Source: Helicobacter rodentium ATCC 700285
GTDB taxonomy: Bacteria; Campylobacterota; Campylobacteria; Campylobacterales; Helicobacteraceae
Assembly (NCBI RefSeq): GCF_000687535.1
Contig: NZ_JHWC01000005.1
Span: forward strand, 1 to 64,000
Direction of reading: 5' to 3'
DNA length: 64,000 nt
Shown here: piece after piece, positions 36,575 to 45,808 of the stretch
How the letters are laid out: each line of letters starts with the position of its first letter
How positions within the stretch are numbered: position 1 is the first letter of the stretch
Position numbers and translations under genes: made by a program
The notes under the pieces: model-generated
Database searches by the model: none
What the model saw: the letters and a program-made list of their open reading frames with translations, nothing else
What the model was told of the DNA's origin: nothing

Positions 36575-38245
36575 ATGAATATCAACAATCCAATACATAT
36601 TAACACCAAATTGGTTTCAAATAATTTAGGCACGATAGAGACGAATGGCAACTTCAAGCTAACAGAGGAAACAATCAAGGAATCCCAAGAACAAGCAAAA
36701 ATAGCAGCAGAACAAGCAAGAATAGCAAAAGAACAGGAGCGAATAAGACAAGCACGAGAAAGCACTAGAGCTAGGGTATTAAATGTTTTAGGCTCAAACT
36801 CCATTCAATCCTTTGGACTTAGAGATTCAAACTCAAGCTTAAATGGAGACAAGCTAAACTACTTCACGCCTAGCTTCTACTCTCACTCTATCTCTTATGA
36901 TGAGTTTGGTAATACTATTTTTGACAATGCTTACCGCTGGAACGGAAAAGCAAATGGCGGCGGAGATATGCTTAATGTTGCTGGAAAGTCTCAATACCTC
37001 AATACGCCTGTGGGAGAAATGCAGGTTTTCTTAGACTTAGATGATGATAATGACCAATATGGAGTTGGAAGCATAGAATATATGGGGCAGCTCATTAACC
37101 TAGATGATAATCAAGATGGATTCTTGGATTCTAGCGATGAATTTTTTAGTAAGCTAAAGCTAAAGGGCTACAATTCTAAGGGTGAGGAAGTTATCTTAAA
37201 ATTTAGCGATGTTTATAACTCTCTTGATTTAACGAAGTTTGTCAATACGCAAAGAGATGTAGAGGAGAATATCAAGAAATATGGCTACAATAAAGGAAAT
37301 TTAGAAAGTGGCACAAGTCTCTTTCGCCCAGAGGAAAGCTATAAAAAGCTAAATGACACGCAAAAAGACCAAATTAGAAAAATGTTTGCAGAAAATGCCG
37401 ATGAAAGCGGTTGGATAGATTTAACAAAAACCTATAAAGACGAATACCGCCTAGAGAGGCTAACCTTTGAAAAACTCTTAAAAAACCTAGATTTTGCATA
37501 TTCTAAGACTGATTTAAACGGCGGACTGAAGCTAGAGCGACTTAGATTTAGCGGATATGACGGCAGAGAAGATTGGAAATATGGGAACCAAGAGGGCTAT
37601 TTAGTAGGTTTGCAGAATCGCTTTAACAAAATGTATAACGACTATTACAATAATGAAAAAGCCAATAAACTAGCAATCCGCAGAGAATTTCAGGCAATCA
37701 CAGGTTTGAAATTTAGCGAGGCAAATTTTAGAGAGTTTTACAATGGGTTAAATAGCTCCTCTACTGCTATGAAATATGCAAGTGCGCTTAAGAGTGTGGA
37801 TTCTGTTGTGGCGATGAGGTTAGACGATAATGGAATGATGACATTGAAGTTTGATTCAGGCAGAACGATGCGGTTAAGCCTTGATGAACTATATACTAGC
37901 AATGGAGAATTTAACGACTTAACAGAGAGAAGCGAGAGAGCAAGTGCGTTTAGCGAGGCTATGAGCTTTGAGGAAGAGGATTTAAACAAGCTAGACTTTA
38001 ACAAAATAGGCGCAGATATAAATATGAATGGTTCTATTACCTCTCTAGCGGAACTTGGAGTGGAATTTATCCGCAAATTAAGCTTCCAAAATGGTCGCTC
38101 CGCCTTTATCCTAACAACAGGAGATGGCAAGGAACTCGTAGCAAATGCGCTGCATAAGATACAAAATGTGGAGAATATGATAAGATTCTCGGAACTAGAG
38201 GAGAAAGACAAGCTAAGAGGAAGCAAGTTTGAAATGGAAATGTAG
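36575..38245 (+). CDS. uncharacterised protein with degenerate and canonical EF-hand-like loops
   Basis: The 556-residue protein has no signal peptide. Residues 25-65 form an Ala/Gln/Glu-rich coiled coil (AKIAAEQARIAKEQERIRQA). An EF-hand-like loop DDNQDGFLDSSD (residues 177-188) follows a degenerate acidic loop (DLDDDNDQYG, about 153), and another near-canonical loop DINMNGSITSLA starts at 481. The rest is charged and helical, ending RGSKFEMEM. The N-terminal style (MNINNPIHINTKLVSNNL) recalls the unknown protein at 1438-2373. Flanking repeats and a candidate FliA promoter set it apart. A flagellum-coexpressed or secreted calcium-binding role is inference only. Confidence 0.7.
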   Translation: MNINNPIHINTKLVSNNLGTIETNGNFKLTEETIKESQEQAKIAAEQARIAKEQERIRQARESTRARVLNVLGSNSIQSFGLRDSNSSLNGDKLNYFTPSFYSHSISYDEFGNTIFDNAYRWNGKANGGGDMLNVAGKSQYLNTPVGEMQVFLDLDDDNDQYGVGSIEYMGQLINLDDNQDGFLDSSDEFFSKLKLKGYNSKGEEVILKFSDVYNSLDLTKFVNTQRDVEENIKKYGYNKGNLESGTSLFRPEESYKKLNDTQKDQIRKMFAENADESGWIDLTKTYKDEYRLERLTFEKLLKNLDFAYSKTDLNGGLKLERLRFSGYDGREDWKYGNQEGYLVGLQNRFNKMYNDYYNNEKANKLAIRREFQAITGLKFSEANFREFYNGLNSSSTAMKYASALKSVDSVVAMRLDDNGMMTLKFDSGRTMRLSLDELYTSNGEFNDLTERSERASAFSEAMSFEEEDLNKLDFNKIGADINMNGSITSLAELGVEFIRKLSFQNGRSAFILTTGDGKELVANALHKIQNVENMIRFSELEEKDKLRGSKFEMEM

Positions 38246-38254
38246 GGGGGTTGC

Positions 38255-38545
38255 GTTTGCCACCGCGTCATTGCGAAGCCTCGTAAGAGGCTGTGGCAAT
38301 CCATAATCAAGCACATTTAAAAGATTCCATATTGCGCCTCACCGCGTCATTGCGAGGCGTTAGCCGAAGCAATCCATAATGCAAATTTACCTTGAGAGAT
38401 TCCATTGCAGAATCAAGGGTTGATGAGATTATAGATTGCCACAAGATTTTAACAAATCTCTCGCAATGACGCAGTGGGAAGTTTAAAGGCAATCCAAATT
38501 ATAGATTGCCACGATTCTATATAGAATCTCGCAACGACGAAAAGG
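38255..38545. repeat. dispersed repeat cluster downstream of EF-hand-like gene
   Basis: GTCATTGCGAAGCCTCG ... GTGGCAATCCATAATCAAGCACA, GTCATTGCGAGGCGTTAGCCGAAGC-type arm with AATCCATAAT, TATAGATTGCCACAAGATT ... CTCGCAATGACG, and TATAGATTGCCACGATT ... CTCGCAACGACG occur in order. The gap has no visible gene. Confidence 0.8.
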
Positions 38546-38598
38546 CAACATTACAAGTGTGCGCCAACATTTCACAATCAAGGTTGAATCCCAACGCC

Positions 38599-39435
38599 TT
38601 AAGCTCCAAGCGATTCCAAGATTCCATTCACAGCCTCGCAAAAGACACTATAATATGCACTCTCTTGTGGCAACTTTTCTTTAATGCCCATTAGGATTCC
38701 GCAATAATCCTCTTGCGTTAAATTTCCCTTTAGAAGCTCGTAATTTAGGTATAAACCATAGGTATTTAACACATCGCTTTGACAATAGGTATCAATTTTT
38801 TCTTGCTCCCCTTGATAATACAACTCTAGCACTTGGTCGCCACTTGTATCGTATTTGCCCGGAAAGCCTATGAGATTGGATAGCGCATCAAGTTTGAGAT
38901 TCCGCACACTGCCAAAATTTCCCAAGCTTTCTAGCAAATCCGTGTGGAATCGCTCACTATACCTCTGGCGATAATTCTCCCATTTGCTTTTATTGAATTG
39001 GGGATTGTTTTCCTCAAAATAGGCGTTTGCGCTTAAATGATATTTCATAGAGCGCAAAAGAAGCATTGGTATATCAAATCCTCTCCCATTGAAGCTCACA
39101 AGCTTGGGTTGATGTTTGTTAAGATAGTCCAAAAATGCTTGGATAAGGGATTTCTCACGCATCTCTTTGGAATCCCCCACGCCTTTAAAATTACCCACTT
39201 TGATAAAATGACCAAACTCATCGCAAAATACCGCCGCAATGCTCACGACTTGATGATAACAAATTGGCAGAAACTCGCTTCCGCTCATCTCCTTATGAAT
39301 CTCCATCGCCTTTTTGCTAAGCTCTAAATCACTCAAACCCTCACTCTCCACATTGTAGGCGATGAAATTTTGCTTGAATCCCTGCTTTAGCAGTGTTGTA
39401 TCCAAAATCGTCTCACAATCAAAAACCATTACCAT
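38599..39435 (-). CDS. predicted 3'-5' exonuclease (PolB-exo-like)
   Basis: This 278-residue DEDD-type nuclease domain has Exo I MVFDCETILD (Asp/Glu), Exo II LVSFNGRGFDIPML and Exo III YCQSDVLNTYGLY. It matches the stand-alone 'PolB exonuclease-like 2' family rather than a polymerase; no polymerase domain follows. A role in DNA or RNA end processing is likely. It is divergent from pdxJ and preceded by repeats. Confidence 0.85.
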   Translation of the reverse strand: MVMVFDCETILDTTLLKQGFKQNFIAYNVESEGLSDLELSKKAMEIHKEMSGSEFLPICYHQVVSIAAVFCDEFGHFIKVGNFKGVGDSKEMREKSLIQAFLDYLNKHQPKLVSFNGRGFDIPMLLLRSMKYHLSANAYFEENNPQFNKSKWENYRQRYSERFHTDLLESLGNFGSVRNLKLDALSNLIGFPGKYDTSGDQVLELYYQGEQEKIDTYCQSDVLNTYGLYLNYELLKGNLTQEDYCGILMGIKEKLPQESAYYSVFCEAVNGILESLGA

Positions 39436-39516
39436 AAGCTCTCCTTGAATTTTCGCAATATTTTAAAGTAATTTTTGTTAGAATCTCATTTGACGATTCT
39501 TTAAAAAAGGGCTGAT

Positions 39517-40299
39517 ATGTTACTTGGAGTCAATATTGACCATATCGCAACATTGCGAGAGGCGCGAAAAATCAACGACCCCGACCCGCTAGAGGCGGTG
39601 TTTATTGCCAAAAGGGCAGGGGCAGACCAGATTACTTTGCATTTGCGTGAAGATCGCAGACATATGCACGATTCCGATATTAAACGCGTCCGCGAAAGCT
39701 CCTTTTTGCCTCTTAATGTGGAATGCTCCATTAATCCGCAAATTATAGATTTTTTACTAGAAGTCGCACCGCACCGCATTACTCTTGTGCCAGAAAATCG
39801 CGCAGAAGTAACCACAGAGGGCGGGTTAGATGTCATAGGCAATAGTGAAAGAATCGCAGAAATTGCACAAGCTTTTAAACAAAAGGGCGTGGAAGTTTCG
39901 CTATTTATTGATGCGCAACTTGACCAAATTTGTGCTTCTAAAGAGGTGGGGGCGCAAATGGTGGAGTTGCACACGGGTGCTTATGCGAATCTGCATTTAA
40001 TGCTAAACACCAATCTGCCTCTTACGCACAACGCCATAGAATCCCTACAACTTCCGCGCGAGGCACTAAAAGCGCAATTCCACGATTCCATTGAAAGCCT
40101 AAAAAACGCCGCAAAAGAGGCAAAATGGCTAGGCTTAGAAGTTGCCGCAGGACACGGATTGAATTATCATAATCTTGCACCTATCTTAGCGATTCCTGAA
40201 ATTGTTGAGCTAAACATTGGGCAAAGCATTATTGCGCGTTCTGTTTTTAGTGGGCTAGAAACCGCCATTAAAGAGATGGTGGAACTTGTTAAGCGTTAA
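39517..40299 (+). CDS. pdxJ: pyridoxine 5'-phosphate synthase
   Basis: PdxJ condenses 1-deoxyxylulose 5-phosphate with 3-amino-1-phosphohydroxypropan-2-one to make PNP. The 260-residue barrel shows LGVNIDHIATLREAR, GADQITLHLREDRRHM, FLPLNVECSI, catalytic Glu in VMVELHTG-like MVELHTGAYA and AAGHGLNYHN. In many relatives pdxA follows; here repeats follow instead. Confidence 0.96.
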   Translation: MLLGVNIDHIATLREARKINDPDPLEAVFIAKRAGADQITLHLREDRRHMHDSDIKRVRESSFLPLNVECSINPQIIDFLLEVAPHRITLVPENRAEVTTEGGLDVIGNSERIAEIAQAFKQKGVEVSLFIDAQLDQICASKEVGAQMVELHTGAYANLHLMLNTNLPLTHNAIESLQLPREALKAQFHDSIESLKNAAKEAKWLGLEVAAGHGLNYHNLAPILAIPEIVELNIGQSIIARSVFSGLETAIKEMVELVKR

Positions 40300-40364
40300 T
40301 CCATTATCGCGCTAAAATTTTATAATGGAATCCTTAAAGGTTTGAAGTTGTAGAGTTGTAGGCG

Positions 40365-40475
40365 AGATTCTGCATTATAGATTGCTTCACTTCATTTGCA
40401 ATGACGCGGTGTTTTACTTTTTTTGTTGTTGCGAGAAAATCTCTGATTTTCGTGGCAATCTATAATGTGGAATTA
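40365..40475. repeat. dispersed repeat unit
   Basis: TATAGATTGCTTCACTTC ... TTGCAATGACGCGG and TTGTTGCGAGAAAATCTCTG ... GTGGCAATCTATAAT face each other, one full unit with a short core. It lies between pdxJ and the end of the efflux operon. Confidence 0.7.
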
Positions 40476-40513
40476 AAAAACAATGGAATCTTAAGTATTG
40501 AAATTTCGTATGT

Positions 40514-40549
40514 GCATTAAGAAGAGGCAGGTTTGAAATGGAAATGTAG
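40514..40549 (+). pseudogene. remnant of the 3' end of an EF-hand-like gene paralogue
   Basis: These 36 bases read ALRRGRFEMEM and a TAG stop. They match the last codons and stop of the gene at 36575-38245 (KLRGSKFEMEM) at about 31 of 34 bases, with the final 20 bases identical. No upstream part of the gene is visible; a repeat unit precedes it. It looks like the tail of a deleted paralogue. Confidence 0.55.
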
Positions 40550-40551
40550 GG

Positions 40552-43500
40552 TTATTGATACCACTTTCTTAGTTTATCGTCTAGTGGGGCAATAAGGCAG
40601 TAAAAGGCAGGAACAATCAATAAACTCAAAACCATAGAAACAAGCAATCCGCCAATCATTGCGATACCCATTGGGGATTTGATTCCGCTTCCAGCCCCTC
40701 CAGCCAATGCAAGCGGGAACATTCCAAACACCATTGCAATTGTTGTCATTAAAATAGGGCGTAGGCGTAAAGCACCAGCTTCTAAAATCGCTGCGTCAAT
40801 CTCTAAGCCCTCGTTGCGTTTCTCATTTGCAACATCAATAATTAATGTTGCATTCTTGCCCACAAGCCCCATTAAAAGCATTAATCCCATAATGCTAAAC
40901 AAACTCAATGATTCTCCGCTGATAAAAAGAGCCAAAAAAGCCCCCGTGAAACTTAGAGGTAAAGTTACCATAATCACGAAGGGTTGCAGTAAGGATTCGT
41001 ATAAGGACGCCAAAATAAAATAAATCAAAAAGAGGGCGGTTACCATTGCCGTAATAAAAGCTGCATTTGTCTCTTGCATATACTTTGCATAACCCTCAAT
41101 TTTATAATGCACCCCCTTTTCTAGCCATTCTTTTGTGTGGGATTCCAAATAATCTGTCGCCTCACCCAAGCTTACGCCCTCGCTTAGGTTTGCATACACC
41201 ATTACGCTTCTTTGTCTATCATAACGTTTAATGTTTGTTGTTGCTCCCACTTCCTCCTTTTCTATTAATCCGTCTAAAAACACATTTTCTCCACGCGAAT
41301 TTCTAAGGCTCAAATAACTTAAATCCATAAGGGAATCTTTGTTTGGGCTAAGCAACACAATATCATATTCTTTGCCTCCCTCACGATAATAAGAGATTTC
41401 TTGCGCACCGCTAAAAGCACTATTTAACGCCATTGCAATCTCTTGTGCGCTAAAGCCATATTCTGCTGCAAGTGCGCGATTGAGCCTTAAGCGAATCTGT
41501 GGAGTTTTGGCTTTAATATCTGTATGAATATCCCGATATTTTCCACTTTGTTGCATTAAATTTTGGATTTTTTCTACACTTAAATCCAAAGATTCTATTT
41601 TTTGAGAATAGATTGCAAGTTGCAAGGGCGAATCGTCCTCTCCTAAGCTAATTTGTGGAATCTCAATGATTGTAATCTCCATATTGAAATCTTGCGTACT
41701 ATAAGATGAGCGCAAGTGTTCTATAATCTCGCTTTGTGTCCTTTTGCGTTGATTGTATGGGCTTAAGCGCACATATATTTTGGCTTCATAGACTTTTTGT
41801 TCTGCTGTAAAGCCGATATTTAAAATGCTGTATTCCACTTCACTTTCTTGATGTAGCCGATTTTGAATCATTAAAGTTTGTCGTTGCATTTCTTGCATAG
41901 AGATTCCGGGTTTGCTTGTAAGTTTAATATCAAACTCTGCTTTATCTTCAGAAGGTAAAAACTCTACCCCCAAACGCGTAATTAAAAATAACGAAAATAT
42001 AAAGATTCCAAGAATCCCTCCAATCACGAATGCCTTATGCGCTAAAACCCATTTTAAGGTTTGGATATAAAAATTTTCTAAACCTTTAAAATATCTCTCA
42101 CTCCATTCGTAAAATTGTTGCCAAAATTTTTGAGAATCATTAGAAGTGGAATCCGCAATACGCGCACTAAGCATAGGGATAAAGGTAATGACAACAAAAT
42201 AAGAAATGAGAATAGACGCGGCGAGGGTTAGTCCAAAAGAAGTAAAAAACCGACCGGTTACACCACTCATATTAGCAATAGGAATAAAGACCGCAAGGAG
42301 CATACAAGAGATTGCAATAAGAGCAAAGCCTATTTCACGCACACCTTGATATGCCGCCTCCTTGCGCTTCATTCCATTTTCCAACTTTTTATAAATGTTT
42401 TCAATCACCACAATCGCATCATCAATAATAATTCCTATTGCAAGAGTAATGGCAACCATTGTTGCAAGGTTTAAAGTCATACCAAAGAGTTGCATAAAGG
42501 CAAATGTTCCCATAATAGAAGTTGGAATACTAAGGCTAGAAATTAAGGTAATGCGTCCATTTCTTAAGAAAAACAACACAACAAAAACAGCTAAAAATGC
42601 TCCCAAAATTAAATCAAACTCTACGGCTTGAATCGTGTCTTTGATATAGTTTGTCGTATCGCGTACAAGTGTTAAGTTGTATTGTGGGCTTATTTCTTGT
42701 AAGTAAGGCAAGAGTTCTTTGATGGAATCTGCAATTTCAATTTCGTTTGCACCTGTAATTTTCTGCACCTCTAGCAGGATTCCACTTCCGCTTTTTTCTT
42801 TTGTTCTCAAGTTTGAAAAGCTTCGTTGTTCTTTGGTTGAATCCACAATCAACGCAATATCGCTTAATTTAATCCCTTTTCCAATCAAAAGGTTACCCAA
42901 GTCTTGCACATTGTTTGCATCGGCTTTGGTAATAAGTTTCCATTCTTGCGTTGCATTAATGATTCGTCCGCCGTCAATCTCAACATTTTGCGCACGGATT
43001 GCATTGGCAATATCGGTAAAGGTAAGGTCGTATTTGTTTAAGGCACTAGGAAAAGGACGAATCTTGATTTCACGTTCCAAATATCCTACAAGATTCACTT
43101 TGCCTACCCCTTTGATTCTTTGCAAAAGCGGTTTAATATTTAAATCTGTATGGGTATTTAAATCTAGCAAGTCTTGCGTGTTTTGAATCTCTGTTTTAGG
43201 GCTTACGAAAAGTGAAATAATTGGCGCACCGCCTACATTGAATTTTTCAATGATTGGGGATTGAATCTCGCTGCCAAAGCTAATGGTAGAAACTTTATCG
43301 CGCACATCATTTGCGGCAACTTCAACATCTTTTTCTAACTCAAATTCTACAACTACAAGACTTACGCTATCTGCACTCGTAGAGGTAATTTTTTTTAGGG
43401 ATTCTATACCGCTAATGGCTTCTTCAATTTTATCGGTTACTTTACCCTCTACAACCTCTGGATTTGCTCCGGGATAAATCGTTGTAATCGTAATCACAGG

Positions 43501-43620
43501 CACATCAACATTAGGATAAAGTGAGACGCTAAGACGTTTGAGTGCTTCTATACCAAAAAAGAGGAGTGTTAGCACAAACATTAAAGTTGTAATGGGGCGG
43601 AGAATGGCAAATTTAGACAT
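40552..43620 (-). CDS. hefC: RND efflux pump inner-membrane transporter (HefC/CmeF-like)
   Basis: This 1022-residue RND transporter has 12 membrane helices and two large periplasmic domains. Family features include FAILRPITTLMFVL at the N terminus, PNVDVPVITITTIYPGANPE, and IGIIIDDAIVVIENI in the proton-relay helix with paired Asp. It expels drugs and bile salts with HefA and HefB. Its ATG overlaps the hefB stop by one base (TAATG). It is the last gene of the hefA-hefB-hefC transcript and probably of proA before it. Confidence 0.92.
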   Translation of the reverse strand: MSKFAILRPITTLMFVLTLLFFGIEALKRLSVSLYPNVDVPVITITTIYPGANPEVVEGKVTDKIEEAISGIESLKKITSTSADSVSLVVVEFELEKDVEVAANDVRDKVSTISFGSEIQSPIIEKFNVGGAPIISLFVSPKTEIQNTQDLLDLNTHTDLNIKPLLQRIKGVGKVNLVGYLEREIKIRPFPSALNKYDLTFTDIANAIRAQNVEIDGGRIINATQEWKLITKADANNVQDLGNLLIGKGIKLSDIALIVDSTKEQRSFSNLRTKEKSGSGILLEVQKITGANEIEIADSIKELLPYLQEISPQYNLTLVRDTTNYIKDTIQAVEFDLILGAFLAVFVVLFFLRNGRITLISSLSIPTSIMGTFAFMQLFGMTLNLATMVAITLAIGIIIDDAIVVIENIYKKLENGMKRKEAAYQGVREIGFALIAISCMLLAVFIPIANMSGVTGRFFTSFGLTLAASILISYFVVITFIPMLSARIADSTSNDSQKFWQQFYEWSERYFKGLENFYIQTLKWVLAHKAFVIGGILGIFIFSLFLITRLGVEFLPSEDKAEFDIKLTSKPGISMQEMQRQTLMIQNRLHQESEVEYSILNIGFTAEQKVYEAKIYVRLSPYNQRKRTQSEIIEHLRSSYSTQDFNMEITIIEIPQISLGEDDSPLQLAIYSQKIESLDLSVEKIQNLMQQSGKYRDIHTDIKAKTPQIRLRLNRALAAEYGFSAQEIAMALNSAFSGAQEISYYREGGKEYDIVLLSPNKDSLMDLSYLSLRNSRGENVFLDGLIEKEEVGATTNIKRYDRQRSVMVYANLSEGVSLGEATDYLESHTKEWLEKGVHYKIEGYAKYMQETNAAFITAMVTALFLIYFILASLYESLLQPFVIMVTLPLSFTGAFLALFISGESLSLFSIMGLMLLMGLVGKNATLIIDVANEKRNEGLEIDAAILEAGALRLRPILMTTIAMVFGMFPLALAGGAGSGIKSPMGIAMIGGLLVSMVLSLLIVPAFYCLIAPLDDKLRKWYQ

Positions 43621-44414
43621 TAAGGTTCTTTGATTAAGATTCTACCATCGCCAAAGATTCCGCTTGGAATGCTTGGATTCTCAATCCTCGCTTCAGCGGT
43701 TGCTTTTTTGTTTCTTTTATCAATGCTTGGGTAGATTTTATTTAAAAGCAACTTAGAATCTTGCGTGATATTGTCTATCTTGTAGATAAATGTATCTCCT
43801 ACTTTGACAAGATGAAAATATTTAGAATCAAAAGTAATCAATGCTTTTTTTTCTAAGGATTCTAGCACAAAAAGTTTGCTTGAAATCGCACCCACACCAT
43901 CGCCTATTTCTATAAATTTTTGACTGATGATTCCGTCAAAGGGTGCGTATAAAATGGTATTTTCTAACAATTCTTTTTGCAAGGCATAATTAGATTCTGC
44001 GCGTTTTAGTTCAAAAAAACTCGCTTTATATTCTGATTTGATTCTCTCAAATGTGTTTAAATCTATTGCGTCTTTGGATTGCTCATAACGTTTGTATTGA
44101 CTAGAAATAAAAGCCCATTTAGCCCTTAAAGATTCCAAAGTTGCCTTTGTGGCTTGGACATTTGCTTTTAAGTCTTTTGCTTTTAATGTAAGCAGTTTAT
44201 CACCCTTTTTTACTCGCGCACCAACTTCTACAAAAATCTCTTCTACGACACCATTTGCACTAAGAGATAATGTGGCACTTTGAAGTGCTTGAACTTCAAA
44301 GGTTGCATAAACTTCATCGGGTTGTGCAAAAATTGGACACAAACAAATAGCCAACAAACCACAAATTCTTATAACAAGTTCGAGGGTTTTGTTTTTGTAA
44401 AATTTCTGCATCAT
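43620..44414 (-). CDS. hefB: RND efflux periplasmic adaptor (HefB/CmeE-like)
   Basis: This membrane-fusion protein has an N-terminal signal/anchor (LVIRICGLLAICLCPIFA), a lipoyl half-motif (LSANGVVEEIFVEVGARVKKGDKLLTL), a helical hairpin (about 75-140) and a second half-motif (ILYAPFDGIISQKFIEIGDGV). The frame extends to 44450, inside hefA, but ATG at 44414 (or 44411) follows the hefA stop and has AAGGA upstream, giving 264 residues. It is short for the family, as in H. pylori. Confidence 0.88.
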   Translation of the reverse strand: MMQKFYKNKTLELVIRICGLLAICLCPIFAQPDEVYATFEVQALQSATLSLSANGVVEEIFVEVGARVKKGDKLLTLKAKDLKANVQATKATLESLRAKWAFISSQYKRYEQSKDAIDLNTFERIKSEYKASFFELKRAESNYALQKELLENTILYAPFDGIISQKFIEIGDGVGAISSKLFVLESLEKKALITFDSKYFHLVKVGDTFIYKIDNITQDSKLLLNKIYPSIDKRNKKATAEARIENPSIPSGIFGDGRILIKEP

Positions 44415-44418
44415 TTGC

Positions 44419-45786
44419 TTAATCCTTAATAAAAAGCTCCAAGCTCTCACCGCTTTGATAGAGAAATTCTGCTTTTTTCACTTCATATTCATAACGCGAG
44501 ATGTCATAAAAGCTCTGTGCATTTAATAATGCGCTTAAAGTATTCAGATATTGCGTGTAATCAATGAGTTGCGAATTGAATTTTTCCTTTGCATAAGAAT
44601 AGGCAATGGAAGCCGATTGATAGCTAGAATCTGCCCATTGGATTTTTTCTTTTGCGCTTCTTAAATTTTCTTTTGCTATGATGAGTTCTCTCCTTTGAGA
44701 ATCTTTAAGATAGGTGTATTCAAAATTTGCAGCAAGTGCCTGAAGTCGCGCACTTTCTTTTGCTCTATAAGTTGCCAACGAATCAAAAAGAGTAAAACGA
44801 ATAGATAAGCCCAATGTATTTTGATAGGCTGGGTCTTCTATTGGAATCTCAAAAGGTAAATGAGGTAAAGCGCGGTCAGAATAATTATAACGCGTATAGC
44901 GATTACTCAACGAAATAGTTGGCAAATAAGTATATTGAGATTGGACACTTTCTTGCGCCTTGAGTGTATAAAAATTTGCTTGTAAATCCTCCCTTTCTTT
45001 GGAGGGAATATTTAAAGAAACTTCTTGTAAATTGGTGCGCTCATTGAGGGTATTTACTTCCAAGCCACTAAGAAGTGAGAGTTGTTCTAAATGTGCTTTG
45101 AGGGCTGTTTTCGTGGATTCTGTTGCGTAAATATTCTGATAGCTTTGCGCCTTAATTGCTTCTAGTGTATCTCGCGAAGCAAGTCCTACATCGTAGAATT
45201 TCTGATATTTTAAAATACTCTCTTTTAGCTCCTCTTGTTGGTATGTTAAGGCGTTTAACCTGCTTTGCATACTTAAAGCATTGAAATATTCTTGGATAAT
45301 TTTTAGTTGCAACTGCTCCTTTGTGCCTTTACTCTCGTGTTCTTTGGATTTAAGTTTGTAATGGGCAATATCCAATTTACCCTCACGAGCCAATCCATCA
45401 AAAATCAACCATTGTGCTTCTACAAACGCACCCTCTACCTTTTTGGGATAAAAAATATCTGGATTTTGTGTGTCTTGATACGCATAACCTGCAACTACTT
45501 TTGGTAAATATTCCGCATAAACAGCATTCTTTTCCTCTCTTAATGCTTGAATCTGTTTTTCTTTGCTTTGTAAAAGTGGATTGCGCAAAGCATTTTGGAG
45601 AAGCGTTTTGAGTGAATGCGATTCTTTAAAGTGGGGGTAATTTTTTTCTTGTGTGTCCTCTTTGTCGTCTCGCAGGATTTGTATTGGAGAATCCTCTAGG
45701 CTTTGATCTTGTGATTGTGCATAATGTATTGGTGAGAAAAAAACAAAAACAGAGAAAATAAACCAATAAGCCTTTTTCATTAACAA
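44419..45786 (-). CDS. hefA: TolC-family outer-membrane efflux channel (HefA/CmeD-like)
   Basis: The 455-residue protein has a signal peptide (1-23), two OEP repeats of long helices (LQLKIIQEYFNALSMQSRLNALTYQQEELKE; RRELIIAKENLRSAKEKIQWA) and short barrel strands (SLSNRYTRYNYS; LGLSIRFTLFDSL). It forms the outer-membrane duct for HefBC. It starts 22 bases after proA. Confidence 0.9.
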   Translation of the reverse strand: MLMKKAYWFIFSVFVFFSPIHYAQSQDQSLEDSPIQILRDDKEDTQEKNYPHFKESHSLKTLLQNALRNPLLQSKEKQIQALREEKNAVYAEYLPKVVAGYAYQDTQNPDIFYPKKVEGAFVEAQWLIFDGLAREGKLDIAHYKLKSKEHESKGTKEQLQLKIIQEYFNALSMQSRLNALTYQQEELKESILKYQKFYDVGLASRDTLEAIKAQSYQNIYATESTKTALKAHLEQLSLLSGLEVNTLNERTNLQEVSLNIPSKEREDLQANFYTLKAQESVQSQYTYLPTISLSNRYTRYNYSDRALPHLPFEIPIEDPAYQNTLGLSIRFTLFDSLATYRAKESARLQALAANFEYTYLKDSQRRELIIAKENLRSAKEKIQWADSSYQSASIAYSYAKEKFNSQLIDYTQYLNTLSALLNAQSFYDISRYEYEVKKAEFLYQSGESLELFIKD

Positions 45787-45808
45787 TCCTCAAAAGATTC
45801 AAAAATCC

